Shown: piece by piece, positions 32,284-40,800 of the stretch
Layout of the letters: every line of letters begins with the position of its first letter
Numbering within the stretch: position 1 is the first letter of the stretch
NCBI GenBank assembly: GCA_016234445.1
Contig: JACRBT010000020.1
Span: 114,321-178,320 of the forward strand
DNA from: Chloroflexota bacterium
Lineage (GTDB): Bacteria > Chloroflexota > Dehalococcoidia > Tepidiformales > Tepidiformaceae
DNA: 64,000 nt
Direction: 5' to 3'
Position numbers and translations under genes: made by a program
The notes under the pieces: model-generated
Databases searched by the model: none
Told to the model about the DNA's origin: nothing
What the model saw: only the letters and a program-made list of their open reading frames with translations

Positions 32284-33096
32284 TTACAAGGGTGCGCGAA
32301 TCACCACCAGGTACTTCGGGATGAACCCGGTGGGGTAGTCTTCTCGCCAGGCTCCATTGGCGCTGCGCAGCCGTTCCAGTATCAGCCCCGGCTCCGCGCG
32401 TGGTGGACTCTCCGCAAGAATGCCTTCCCACGGCGCGGTCCCGTCGGCTCCGGCGGCCATCGCGAGCGGGCCGGCCCAGCCGCGGCGGGGACAGAGCAGG
32501 CAGCGCAACGGAATGGTGTTAGGACAGTCGTGAACGTTCTTCAACCCGCACCTGCCGTCTCGATTCAATACAGCCTCAACGTCATCCAGCGGAGTAACCG
32601 TGCATCCGATGAGGCAATCGTCGGCCGACACCCCGGAGCCGCAACCCAAGCCGCTACACGGACAGTGAGCGGCGACAAACCCGGGGCGCAGAGACGCGTT
32701 GTAGAACATGTACGCTCCAGAAGACCTGGTCGCCTTCACATGGTCCTTGAGGAGGCCAAGCTGTGTGTTGGTTCCAACTGCGTAGTCCACCCGGTAAGCG
32801 CCGTTTGCTGTCTCGCGTTTTGCCTGAGTTAGGATGCTCTTGAAGCTGCCAGGTTGGGTCTCAAGGCGAAGGTCGAAGTCATAGCCCAACTTCGCCTCCT
32901 TAGGCTTGGTCAGCGCATGGACCTGGACGGATGGGAGCCCGCCTTGGTTAGCCCAGAGGATGAGGTTCTCGGTGACCGTCTCTTCGTTGTGAGGAAAGCG
33001 CCCGTCGCGTGCCGCGGCAAGGTTCGCCTGAATGGTCATGCCTGCGGCCTCAAGGAGATGACGCGTTGCCCTGCGTGACAACGGCTCGGTGCTCAC
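32284..33096 (-). CDS. Defence-operon protein with PD-(D/E)xK-like (QxK) motif and Cys-rich tail
   Basis: 270 residues from a GTG start that overlaps the methylase stop (GTGA). Residues 39-50 (EETVTENLILWA), 71-78 (GYDFDLRL) and 87-94 (SILTQAKR) line up as Glu, Asp and Q-x-K, the core of QxK variants of the PD-(D/E)xK nuclease fold. The second half has about a dozen Cys residues (HCPCSGLGCGSG, RCGLKN, RCLLCPRRGW), probably metal-binding. No named family is recognised. Operon position makes it the likely nuclease component; that is inference. Confidence 0.6.
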   Translation of the reverse strand: MSTEPLSRRATRHLLEAAGMTIQANLAAARDGRFPHNEETVTENLILWANQGGLPSVQVHALTKPKEAKLGYDFDLRLETQPGSFKSILTQAKRETANGAYRVDYAVGTNTQLGLLKDHVKATRSSGAYMFYNASLRPGFVAAHCPCSGLGCGSGVSADDCLIGCTVTPLDDVEAVLNRDGRCGLKNVHDCPNTIPLRCLLCPRRGWAGPLAMAAGADGTAPWEGILAESPPRAEPGLILERLRSANGAWREDYPTGFIPKYLVVIRAPL

Positions 33097-35966
33097 GCCA
33101 ACCGGCCCTGCTGGCCGCCGCGGTCGGCCGAGGCCAGCAGCCGCTGGATCTCCGGCCAGGAGGCGTCGAGGGCGTTGAAGGCGAGCGCGTCCTGGGACCG
33201 CTTCCGGGCGTCGGCGATGGTGTAGAGCCAGACGGCGAGTTCCCGGGCGCGAGCACAGACGCCTTCGCCCAGTTCGCGCGCGAGGGCGGCAGCAGCGGAC
33301 TCCCCTTCCTCCTGGAGCGTTGCGGCGAGGCGCATGCACGCCTCCCATGCGCTCCCGGCGAAGCGCCGCTCGAGCCCGGCGATGCCGACCGGGTAGCTCT
33401 TCAGCGGGACGAGCCAGGCCTTGCCGCGTTCGGCGACCAGCAGGTGCTCGTTTTCCAGCGTGTCCACGCCGACCGCCTGGGCGCGGGCAAGGACGGTGGC
33501 GTTGTCGAACTCCGCCTGGGCGAAGCCGAACTGGTCGTAGAGATCGATGCAGAAGCGCGTCTTCGGGTCGAAAGAACTGGTGCGCTCGGTACGGTAGGCG
33601 GAGATGGCGTTGTTGATATCCTGCAGCGCCTCGCGGACGCTGACCGGCTTGCCGTCCTGGCGCAGTACTTGCGAGTACTTCGAGTAGACGGCCATACCTG
33701 GGCCTATCGACGCCTGCGCCAGGTCGACTGGTGCGATCTGGCCGTTCGTCATGACCGGTAGCGCCTCACGCATGGCGAGCGAGAGCTCCTGGAGGAACTC
33801 GGACCGGGTCGCGGTGGGAGCGGTGGTGGGCCGCGGCCGACAGACGAGGACGATGCTTGATGCGAGCACGTTCGTTCCAGTCTTGACTCCCGTGGGGCGC
33901 TCGGTTCGAATCGGCCAAGTGCCGTCAATGACGAAGCCGGCCGCCATTACGGCAGTCAAGAAGGTCTCCCAGCCGGTTGATGTGCCGCCGTTCCCTTCCG
34001 CCTCAGACTGCTTGAATGCGTAGTAGATGGTGATAGGCACGACCGGGTGCGTGGCACTAGCCAGCCGCGCCATCGCGGTTGTCATGCCGTGGAGAAAGAA
34101 CTCTTCTGCCTTCTCCTTGCTGCCGTGACGGTACGGAGTCGCCACTAACTCCTCCGCCTTTGGCACGGCCAACGTGGCGAACAGTTTGGGGAGAACAGTT
34201 CTCAGCGAGCGACGTTGCCAGACGTAAAAGAAGTCAGACAGGTCCGCGTAGCCGACATTGTCGTAGTAAGGCGGGTCAGTCGAGATCACCTTCGGGGTGA
34301 CATGGCGAATCGTCTGGGCGTCGGCCTGCAATACCACTGCTGGGATCTCAAGGGCAGCCGCGACAACGCGGCCAACCGAGGCAGTAGTGGCACCAAAGTC
34401 CCCAGCCGCGCCGGCGAAGGGATTGACTTCTGGGTAATCCCACGCCATCGGAATCGCTTGTCGGCTGAACAGATTGACGCTTTGCTCCCTACTCTGAGAC
34501 CAAACGGCGAGCGCATTCACGGTGTTTGTCGTTCTGCTCATGGCCAACCCCAAGTACACCGTCACCGCGTCCGCGTAGGCCTGGGCGCCGGTGCCGTCGG
34601 CGTCGAGGCCGCGGGGGTCGTCGGGGAGGCCGGCGGCGAGGGCGTCCTCGCGCACGCGGGCGCGGGCCTCGCCCACCAGGTCCGAGAACGTCGTCAGCGC
34701 CACGAGCTGGCGGGGGGTGAAGAGGTCGCGCCACTTCGTCATGCCGTATTCCTGCACGCGGAAGCCGAGCGCCTTCGCAGGTAGGTCGGTCTCAGGCGCA
34801 TCATCCGGCCTCGCGCTCAGGGCAATCGCTTCCAGTTCCGATGTCGGCGACACATAAACTCGACCGCGGTCGCCGTCGGCCACGATGGCCATCAGCCGCG
34901 CACCCATCCGCCCAGCTTTCGCCTCGGCGCGAAGGTATTCGAACGTCATCGGCGTGCCGGACATCAGGCAAAGGAAGCTACTCCCGCTGCTTCCCGACTT
35001 GGTGCCGCGCTTCGCCGCCTCCGCATCCGTCGGCGTGCCCACCTTCACCGTGAAGCGATAGCCGCCGGCCTCGAGGACGGGCTCGACGTACGCCTCCTTC
35101 CCCGCCTTCGTGGAGAGCATGAACGTCGAGGCAAGCGGCACGTCGACGTTCGCGAAGGCGGGGTTCGGGCTCCTCACCGTCCGCGCCCAGAGCCAGGCGA
35201 TGACGGTCAGATCCCTGCCCAGGTAGGGCTTCAGATCGGGCCGTTCGGCCACCATCTCGGCCGTGACCCTCACCTTCGGGTAGAGGTGGCCGATGCGCTT
35301 CTCGGCCTCGTCGCGCATCCACTTGCCGTAGTAGCGCACGTCCTCGGCCAGCCCCGCCGCGCCCTTCCAGCTTGCCGTCGTCGAACCGCGTCCCTTCCGG
35401 CTCTCCGGGTTCACCGGTGGTCTTCCGGCGAACTTCGGCGGGATCTCGATCATCGCCTTGCAGATGAGCACCGCGACGGGGTTGAGGTCGCTGGCGTACG
35501 CCTCAAGCCCCAACCGCTGCGCCTCCAGGGGCAGGGCGCCGCCGCCGGCAAAGGGGTCGTGGAAGGCCGGCAGCTTCTCAGGGTTGAAGAGCTCGGCCGC
35601 GCGCGGGTCGTCTTTGTTGTCCTCGCAGGTGCGGCGCCAGCTTCTCCGGATCTCGGCGCGGGCCTGTTCAAGGAGCGATTCGTTCGTGGTGTTCTCCCAG
35701 AGCACGAGCTGCTCGATCAGCCGGAACAGCCGCTGGCGCTCAGCCTCCTCGGACTCCTCGGTCGCGAACTCCTCGGGGCAGGACGAGGGGTCGTCGACCA
35801 TCTGCGAGAAGATGACCGCCCGCGCCGCCGCCAGCGGCCGTCGCGCCCACCACAGGTGGAGCGTGCTCGGGTGCCCGTGGCGGATGCTCTTCTCCCGTGC
35901 GCTGGCGGCGTTGATCGCCTCCAGCGGCAGCGCCACTTCTATCAGCTTCTTGCGGGTGACGGTCAT
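33093..35966 (-). CDS. DUF1156-family DNA methylase (COG1743-like)
   Basis: 957 residues. It opens with the DUF1156 signature IRHGHPSTLHLWWARRPLAA (residues 29-48). The SAM site is DPFAGGGALPLEAQRLGLEA then YASDLNP (about 137-163), and the catalytic motif is STDPPYYDNVGYADLSDFFY near residue 560, so the order is that of gamma-type amino-methylases. Its start overlaps the MazF-like toxin stop (ATGA). It would mark self DNA for the defence system. The first 28 codons are duplicated at 36626-36709. Confidence 0.9.
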   Translation of the reverse strand: MTVTRKKLIEVALPLEAINAASAREKSIRHGHPSTLHLWWARRPLAAARAVIFSQMVDDPSSCPEEFATEESEEAERQRLFRLIEQLVLWENTTNESLLEQARAEIRRSWRRTCEDNKDDPRAAELFNPEKLPAFHDPFAGGGALPLEAQRLGLEAYASDLNPVAVLICKAMIEIPPKFAGRPPVNPESRKGRGSTTASWKGAAGLAEDVRYYGKWMRDEAEKRIGHLYPKVRVTAEMVAERPDLKPYLGRDLTVIAWLWARTVRSPNPAFANVDVPLASTFMLSTKAGKEAYVEPVLEAGGYRFTVKVGTPTDAEAAKRGTKSGSSGSSFLCLMSGTPMTFEYLRAEAKAGRMGARLMAIVADGDRGRVYVSPTSELEAIALSARPDDAPETDLPAKALGFRVQEYGMTKWRDLFTPRQLVALTTFSDLVGEARARVREDALAAGLPDDPRGLDADGTGAQAYADAVTVYLGLAMSRTTNTVNALAVWSQSREQSVNLFSRQAIPMAWDYPEVNPFAGAAGDFGATTASVGRVVAAALEIPAVVLQADAQTIRHVTPKVISTDPPYYDNVGYADLSDFFYVWQRRSLRTVLPKLFATLAVPKAEELVATPYRHGSKEKAEEFFLHGMTTAMARLASATHPVVPITIYYAFKQSEAEGNGGTSTGWETFLTAVMAAGFVIDGTWPIRTERPTGVKTGTNVLASSIVLVCRPRPTTAPTATRSEFLQELSLAMREALPVMTNGQIAPVDLAQASIGPGMAVYSKYSQVLRQDGKPVSVREALQDINNAISAYRTERTSSFDPKTRFCIDLYDQFGFAQAEFDNATVLARAQAVGVDTLENEHLLVAERGKAWLVPLKSYPVGIAGLERRFAGSAWEACMRLAATLQEEGESAAAALARELGEGVCARARELAVWLYTIADARKRSQDALAFNALDASWPEIQRLLASADRGGQQGRLA

Positions 35967-36307
35967 AGGGTGCCCTCCAGGACCGTCACCAGGCGCTGGC
36001 GAACCAGCCCGAGGGTTTCGTCGCTAACCCTCCCGAGCAGGCGCATGGGGGCGTTGGGGAACGTGACCAACCACGACGGTCGGATGACTGAGGGAACATG
36101 CAGTCCGGTTGAGGTGAAGTCAGCGGCATCGGGCGAAAGGATGATGTCCCAGCCCTCCAGACTGTTTGCGACGCGAGACGAGATGCCGCAGAGCAGCAGC
36201 GCTGGCACGACCGCCGGAAGCACGGCGACTACGAGTGCCGGTCGGGGCCTGGTGTCCACCGTGGAGCCCTCGGGAACGCGCGCCAACACAACATCTCCAG
36301 CTCTCAT
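35963..36307 (-). CDS. MazF/PemK-family toxin
   Basis: 114 residues: MRAGDVVLARVPEG at the N-terminus, RPRPALVVAVLPAV, then VPSVIRPSWLVTF and LLGRVSDETL, the PemK/MazF barrel order (G-d-v-v, R-P-a-l-V-v, l-t-f-p...G-r-l). Such toxins are usually mRNA interferases. Starts overlap the antitoxin stop (ATGA) and its own stop overlaps the methylase start, so it is embedded in the defence operon. Confidence 0.8.
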   Translation of the reverse strand: MRAGDVVLARVPEGSTVDTRPRPALVVAVLPAVVPALLLCGISSRVANSLEGWDIILSPDAADFTSTGLHVPSVIRPSWLVTFPNAPMRLLGRVSDETLGLVRQRLVTVLEGTL

Positions 36308-36507
36308 GAACGGTGGGCCGGTTCGTCGTCGGGGTACTCATATTCGTCCGCGGAGAACCACGCGGCGAACCTGGCTGCGGCGAGCCGATTCCATTCGGCC
36401 TCGTCCTCCCTGCCTGTGAGCGAAAGGAGCAGGCGTTCCACCTCAACCGCGGCGGGCTCGGGAAGTTCGTCCACGAGTTCCTTAATGCGTTCCTTCACCG
36501 ATGCCAA
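36304..36507 (-). CDS. Antitoxin partner of the 35963 toxin
   Basis: 67 residues from TTG 36507 with AAGGAGG at about 36516-36522. The N-terminus is an amphipathic helix (VKERIKELVDELPEPAAVEV) and the C-terminus is acidic (SADEYEYPDDEP), typical of small antitoxins that mask a MazF groove. No DNA-binding motif is obvious. Called by size and overlap with the toxin gene. Confidence 0.7.
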   Translation of the reverse strand: MASVKERIKELVDELPEPAAVEVERLLLSLTGREDEAEWNRLAAARFAAWFSADEYEYPDDEPAHRS

Positions 36508-36535
36508 TGCGAGTCCTCCTTACGCTGGATATCGC

Positions 36536-36709
36536 TCATGCTGCTGCCTTCAGCCCGGCCATGTCGAGGTTCATGCCCGTGGGGGCGAAGGTCCGTGGCC
36601 GTGAAGGGGGTCGGCGGGCTTTGTGGATGGACTTCTCGCGGGCGCTGGCGGCGTTGATCGCCTCCAGCGCCCGCGCCACTTCGATGAGCTTCTTGCGCGT
36701 GACGGTCAT
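36536..36709 (-). pseudogene. Truncated duplicate of the DUF1156 methylase 5' end
   Basis: The first 28 codons (MTVTRKKLIEVARALEAINA, ASAREKSI) copy the methylase start, with about 9 differences in 84 bases, several of them synonymous. After codon 28 the frame is unrelated and stops at codon 58. Its ATG overlaps the stop of the 36706 gene (ATGA), probably as the intact methylase once did. It lies exactly upstream of the toxin-antitoxin pair, so it marks an insertion point. Confidence 0.85.
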
Positions 36710-37209
36710 GGGGTGGGCGGCTCCAGGTGGAAGTCGGCGGGCATTTCGATGAGTTCAGGGCCACGGGGCGCGCTGTTCTTCCGCCATGTCCCCTTCGCGT
36801 GCCCGCGGAGCTTCGTGATGGGGATGGACTGCTCCAGCCGCGTGAGGTCGCGCACGTGCCAGAACACGGCCCAATGCCCCTCGTTGTCGTCCCGGTACTT
36901 CGCCGTCGACGGGGGTCGGTGTCGCATCCCATCCGGGTGGGCGCCGCCCCTGCTCTCGACGGAGTCGACGTACCATCCCGCCCAGGTGGCCTCGTAGCTC
37001 AGCTTCCCGGGGGACTCGTAGTCGAAGGAGGGGTAGAAGAGCACGGGGACGGGCATGCCGTTTCTCAGTTCGTCCGCCTTACGGAAGAGTTCCCACTTCA
37101 GCGAGCCGAACGCGACGAAACCGGTGGCGCGGGCTATCTCCTCCCCCGACTCGAGGTGTTCGAGCGGCACGGGAGCGAGGATGGCGAAGTCGAGCAATGT
37201 GGTTGTCAT
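36706..37209 (-). CDS. Hypothetical defence-operon protein (PUA/ASCH-like?)
   Basis: 167 residues, well conserved in appearance: LAPVPLEHLESGEEIA, LFYPSFDYESPGKLSYEATW, AGWYVDSVESRGGAHPDGMR and WAVFWHVRDLTRLEQSIPIT. The pattern of short strands with aromatic residues could be an ASCH/EVE-like fold, but I do not recognise a family. Its stop overlaps the truncated methylase copy, suggesting it was originally coupled to the methylase. Confidence 0.65.
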   Translation of the reverse strand: MTTTLLDFAILAPVPLEHLESGEEIARATGFVAFGSLKWELFRKADELRNGMPVPVLFYPSFDYESPGKLSYEATWAGWYVDSVESRGGAHPDGMRHRPPSTAKYRDDNEGHWAVFWHVRDLTRLEQSIPITKLRGHAKGTWRKNSAPRGPELIEMPADFHLEPPTP

Positions 37210-37258
37210 CTGAAGTTCCTCGTCATGGGGGTTCTCCGGCCGGGCGGTGACGTGGAGT

Positions 37259-37603
37259 CTATCCCGGACTTCCGAGCAGCGCTGCCAGGCTCGCGGCGAC
37301 GGCTGCCTGGTCGGCCGGTCCGAGTGTCCCCAGCTCGCCTCGCACGAGCCGGTGGTCGAGGGTGAACAGCTTGAAGCGCACGCGGGACGGCGCGGGCAGG
37401 CCGGCGGATTCGAGGTCGGCCACGGGACAATCGAGCGGCCACGGCGGGTTCGCCTCCGAGGTAATCATCGCCATCACCGAATGGCCGGCCGGCGTGTTGA
37501 ACGCGGCGGCGTCGGAGATCACGACGGCCGGACGGTTCTTCGCCGCCTGGCGGTCGCTGAACGGGAACGGCACCCGAACGACGGCGAAGCGCTCAAAGGT
37601 CAC
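37259..37603 (-). CDS. MazF/PemK-family toxin 2
   Basis: 114 residues from GTG 37603: FAVVRVPFPFSDRQAAKNRP, AVVISDAAAFN and MAMITSE, then LPAPSRVRFKLFTLDHRLV and RGELGTLGP. This is the PemK-like order (V-x-v-p-f-p-f, R-P-a-v-v-i, SvvR-k-l/f). It overlaps the AbrB-type antitoxin gene by 11 bases, a standard TA arrangement. Confidence 0.82.
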   Translation of the reverse strand: MTFERFAVVRVPFPFSDRQAAKNRPAVVISDAAAFNTPAGHSVMAMITSEANPPWPLDCPVADLESAGLPAPSRVRFKLFTLDHRLVRGELGTLGPADQAAVAASLAALLGSPG

Positions 37604-37823
37604 GGTAGGCGTCTTCGTCGGCGGGACCGGCCCATTCGCTCAGCGTGCTTTCGACCGCGCGAAGGTATTCGATGTCGATTGGCTGAACACGGCGCACCGT
37701 CGCAACGCCGCCAGCATCGACCTCCCAGGCGATCATGTCGCCGGGGCTGACGTGGAGGGCGGCGCGGACGCCCTGGGGGATGGTGGTCTGCCCCTTGGAA
37801 GTGATTTTGGCGACGGCGAGCAT
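37593..37823 (-). CDS. AbrB/MazE-type antitoxin
   Basis: About 76 residues. KITSKGQTTIPQGVRAAL near the N-terminus is the SpoVT/AbrB swapped-hairpin DNA-binding domain, and the C-terminus is acidic (PADEDAYRDL). ATG 37823 has GGAGG with good spacing; a GTG at 37835 is possible. It would neutralise the 37259 toxin and autoregulate. The pair stands right after the helicase in transcription order. Confidence 0.88.
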   Translation of the reverse strand: MLAVAKITSKGQTTIPQGVRAALHVSPGDMIAWEVDAGGVATVRRVQPIDIEYLRAVESTLSEWAGPADEDAYRDL

Positions 37824-37861
37824 GGTTTCCTCCACGAATGCGTCCTTACCTCCTTACTCTA

Positions 37862-40800
37862 CTACGAGACGGCGGCGACGTCTGCCACGTTCGCGCGTAG
37901 CGTGGCGATATCCAGGTTCTGACTGGTGAGCGCGAACGACCAGTCGCCGCGGAGAGCGTCCGCGACCGTCCAGTAGTCCACGACATCGTCGCCGTCGACC
38001 ACGACCACGGCGAGGTAGTACTGCTCGCGCTTGTTGAGGCAGGTGAGCAGCTCGTTCTTCGTCACGCAGACGGTCTCGGCCCCCACCTTGCGGCCCTTCA
38101 CCTCGATGAACCGGAGTGCGCCGCCTGGTTCGCGGCTCTCGATGTCCCAGCCGCGGTTCTCCTTGCTCACGTCGCGCGGGGACCGGCCGGCGGCGGCTTC
38201 GACGGCCGTCACGTGGGCCATCGCGATCGCCTCAATGTGGCGCGTTTCGCGGGTCTCCGCTTCGCGGTCGGCCTCTGGGGTGACCGCCCTGAGGATGCTC
38301 GCGGGGACGACGAGGGCACCCCCGTGGACGAGCGGAGGCTGGGCGGCGACATCGCGCTCCAGCTTCAGTTCGTTCATCCGCCGTGCCAGGCGTTCTTCGA
38401 GCTCATCGCAACGGCGCCTGGCGTTCGCGCTGTTGAGGCGCGGCTTCTTGCCGGCCTCCTCCTGGAGCCGCAGTTCCTCCGCACGGTGGTCCCAGTACTG
38501 GATCTCGCTCGTCAGTCGCACCCTCACGGCGGCAGCGGTCTTCGCCACGAGCGACTCGCGGTCGGCCCGGACCTCCTGGAGGTGGCGGTCTACGACTTCG
38601 ACGATGCCATGCTCCGTCGCGAGGTCTTCGAGCTCGGCCGCAATCCAGTCGCGCTCGAGGACGGCCGTTGCAGCCTCGGCCTCGTGGTCTTCGAGCGGCC
38701 GGTAGTCCAGGTACGGCGCCGCGCCGGCCGTTGTCGCCTGGCCGTCGGCATCGACCTCCACATAGTCGACGCGCTTCGAGATGACGCGGCGGTTGCCTTC
38801 CGTCGTCACGCGGCCGTCGGTCACGTCGCTCTCTATAGAGAAGAGCACCCGGGGATTGGACGCCTCGCCCGAATCGTCGACGAGAATCGCCCCGCGCCTG
38901 AGCACATCACGGTGGCGTTCCAGGAGCACGTCAACCACCGCGTCGAGCAGGGCATGCCCGGGCGCGACCAACGCGGCCGGCGGCTTGCCGTCCACGTTCA
39001 CGTGCACCTTGTCGAAGCAGATTCGCTCGTAGGTCTTCAGGACCGGATCGCCACGACCGATGACCCGGTCACGGCGGCGGAGGTCGGCCGGGACATGCGT
39101 GACCTGGTAGCGGCCGGGCTCGCGCTTCGCCACCGAGCCGCCAAGTAGCTTGAACGCATCCACGAAGAACGACTCGATGAAGTGTGGCACCAACCGCTTC
39201 GCTTCCGCCCGCTCCATCTCATCCTTCAGCTCTCGCAGTCGAGCGGCATTGATGGTCGTCGAGTCGAGTGCCCGCTCATCGATGAGGCGGTGGAGGAAGT
39301 CCTTGTCCCACGCGGAGTCGATCCTCTGCTCCAGGTAGGCGCGAGCCTCGTCAGTCGTGTTGTAGCGGATCGCTTCGAGCATGAGGTCGCGCAGCGCGAC
39401 CTCGGTGAACACACGGCCGAGGACGTCGAACACCTTGCCCCCGAGGGCGGCCCGCTCCTCTTCCAGCTTCTCGAAAAGCCGGTGGTACACGGCACCCTCG
39501 CGCGTCTGGTACGCGACGAGGTTCCAGAGGTGGCAGACCTCGCGCTGGCCGAACCGGTGGATGCGGCCGAACCGCTGCTCAATCCGATTCGGGTTCCACG
39601 GGAGGTCGTAGTTCACCATGAGGTGGGCACGCTGGAGGTTGACGCCTTCTCCAGCCGCGTCCGTGGCGACAAGGATGAGCGCGTCAGCCTCGTTCACGAA
39701 CCGGGCCTGGGCCTTCCGGCGTTCCTCGCGCAGCAGGCCGCCGTGAATCTGCACCACCGCTTCCGGCCGGCCCAGCAGGTTGCCGATCCGTTCCACGAGG
39801 TAGTTCAGCGTGTCGCGGTGCTCCGTGAAGAGGACGAGCTTTCGCCGTCCGCCGTGCAGGTCAAACATCTCAGGGTTCTCTAACACGTCCCTCAGTTTGT
39901 CCCACTTGCGGTCGACCTTCGATCTCCGCAGGGCCTCCGCCATGCCAGCAAGGACCCGCAGGCTCTCAATTTCCTTCTGAAGCTCGACAACTGTTGTCGC
40001 GGCGCTGGCGAGGTCCACGATCTCCTGCGTTTCAGACTCCGTCTCTTCGTCCAGGTCGTCTTCGAGGTCTTCAACGGTGGACGTCTTCAGCGGGAGCCCG
40101 AAGTCGATCCGGTCGTCCTTAAGCTCCGACGCGCGCTTCGCCTGCTTCGCCTCTTCGAGCTTCTGCTCCAGGCGCTTCAGGCGTCGCTTCAGGGATTCGT
40201 GGATGGCGGCCGGCGAAGACGCCAGGCGGCGCTGGAGGATGGTGAGGGCGAAGCCTACGACCGTCCTCCGCCGATCACCGCCCGCCTCGGCCGCGAGCTT
40301 CTCCGCCCGGTTCATCTCCTCCGAGACGTAGCGGGTAACGGCTTCGTAGAGCTGAGCCTCAAGGTCCGAAAGCTCGTAGTTGACCGTGTACGCTCTCCGC
40401 TCCGGGAACAGCGGCGACCCGTCGAAGCCGACGAGCTCTTCCTTCAGCATGCGCCGCATGAGGTCCGAGACATCGACTTCTCGCGTGCCCTGTCGTGCCC
40501 GGCCGACGAACCGGTCCGCGTCGAGCAGGCCCATGAAGAGCTGGAAGTCCTCTTCCTTGCCGCGATGGGGCGTTGCCGTCATCAGGAGCAGGTGGCGCGC
40601 CTTCTCTCCGAGCAGCTCACCGAGGTGGTAACGAGCGGTGTACTTCACCTCGTTGCCGAAGTAGGTGGCGCTCATCTTGTGCGCTTCGTCGACGACCACG
40701 AGGTCCCAGTCGTCCGCGGCCCGCAGCCGGTCCATGTTCTCGTCCTGCTTCAGGAGGTCGATGCGGCTGATGACCAGCCTGCGCTCGCTGAACGGGTTGT

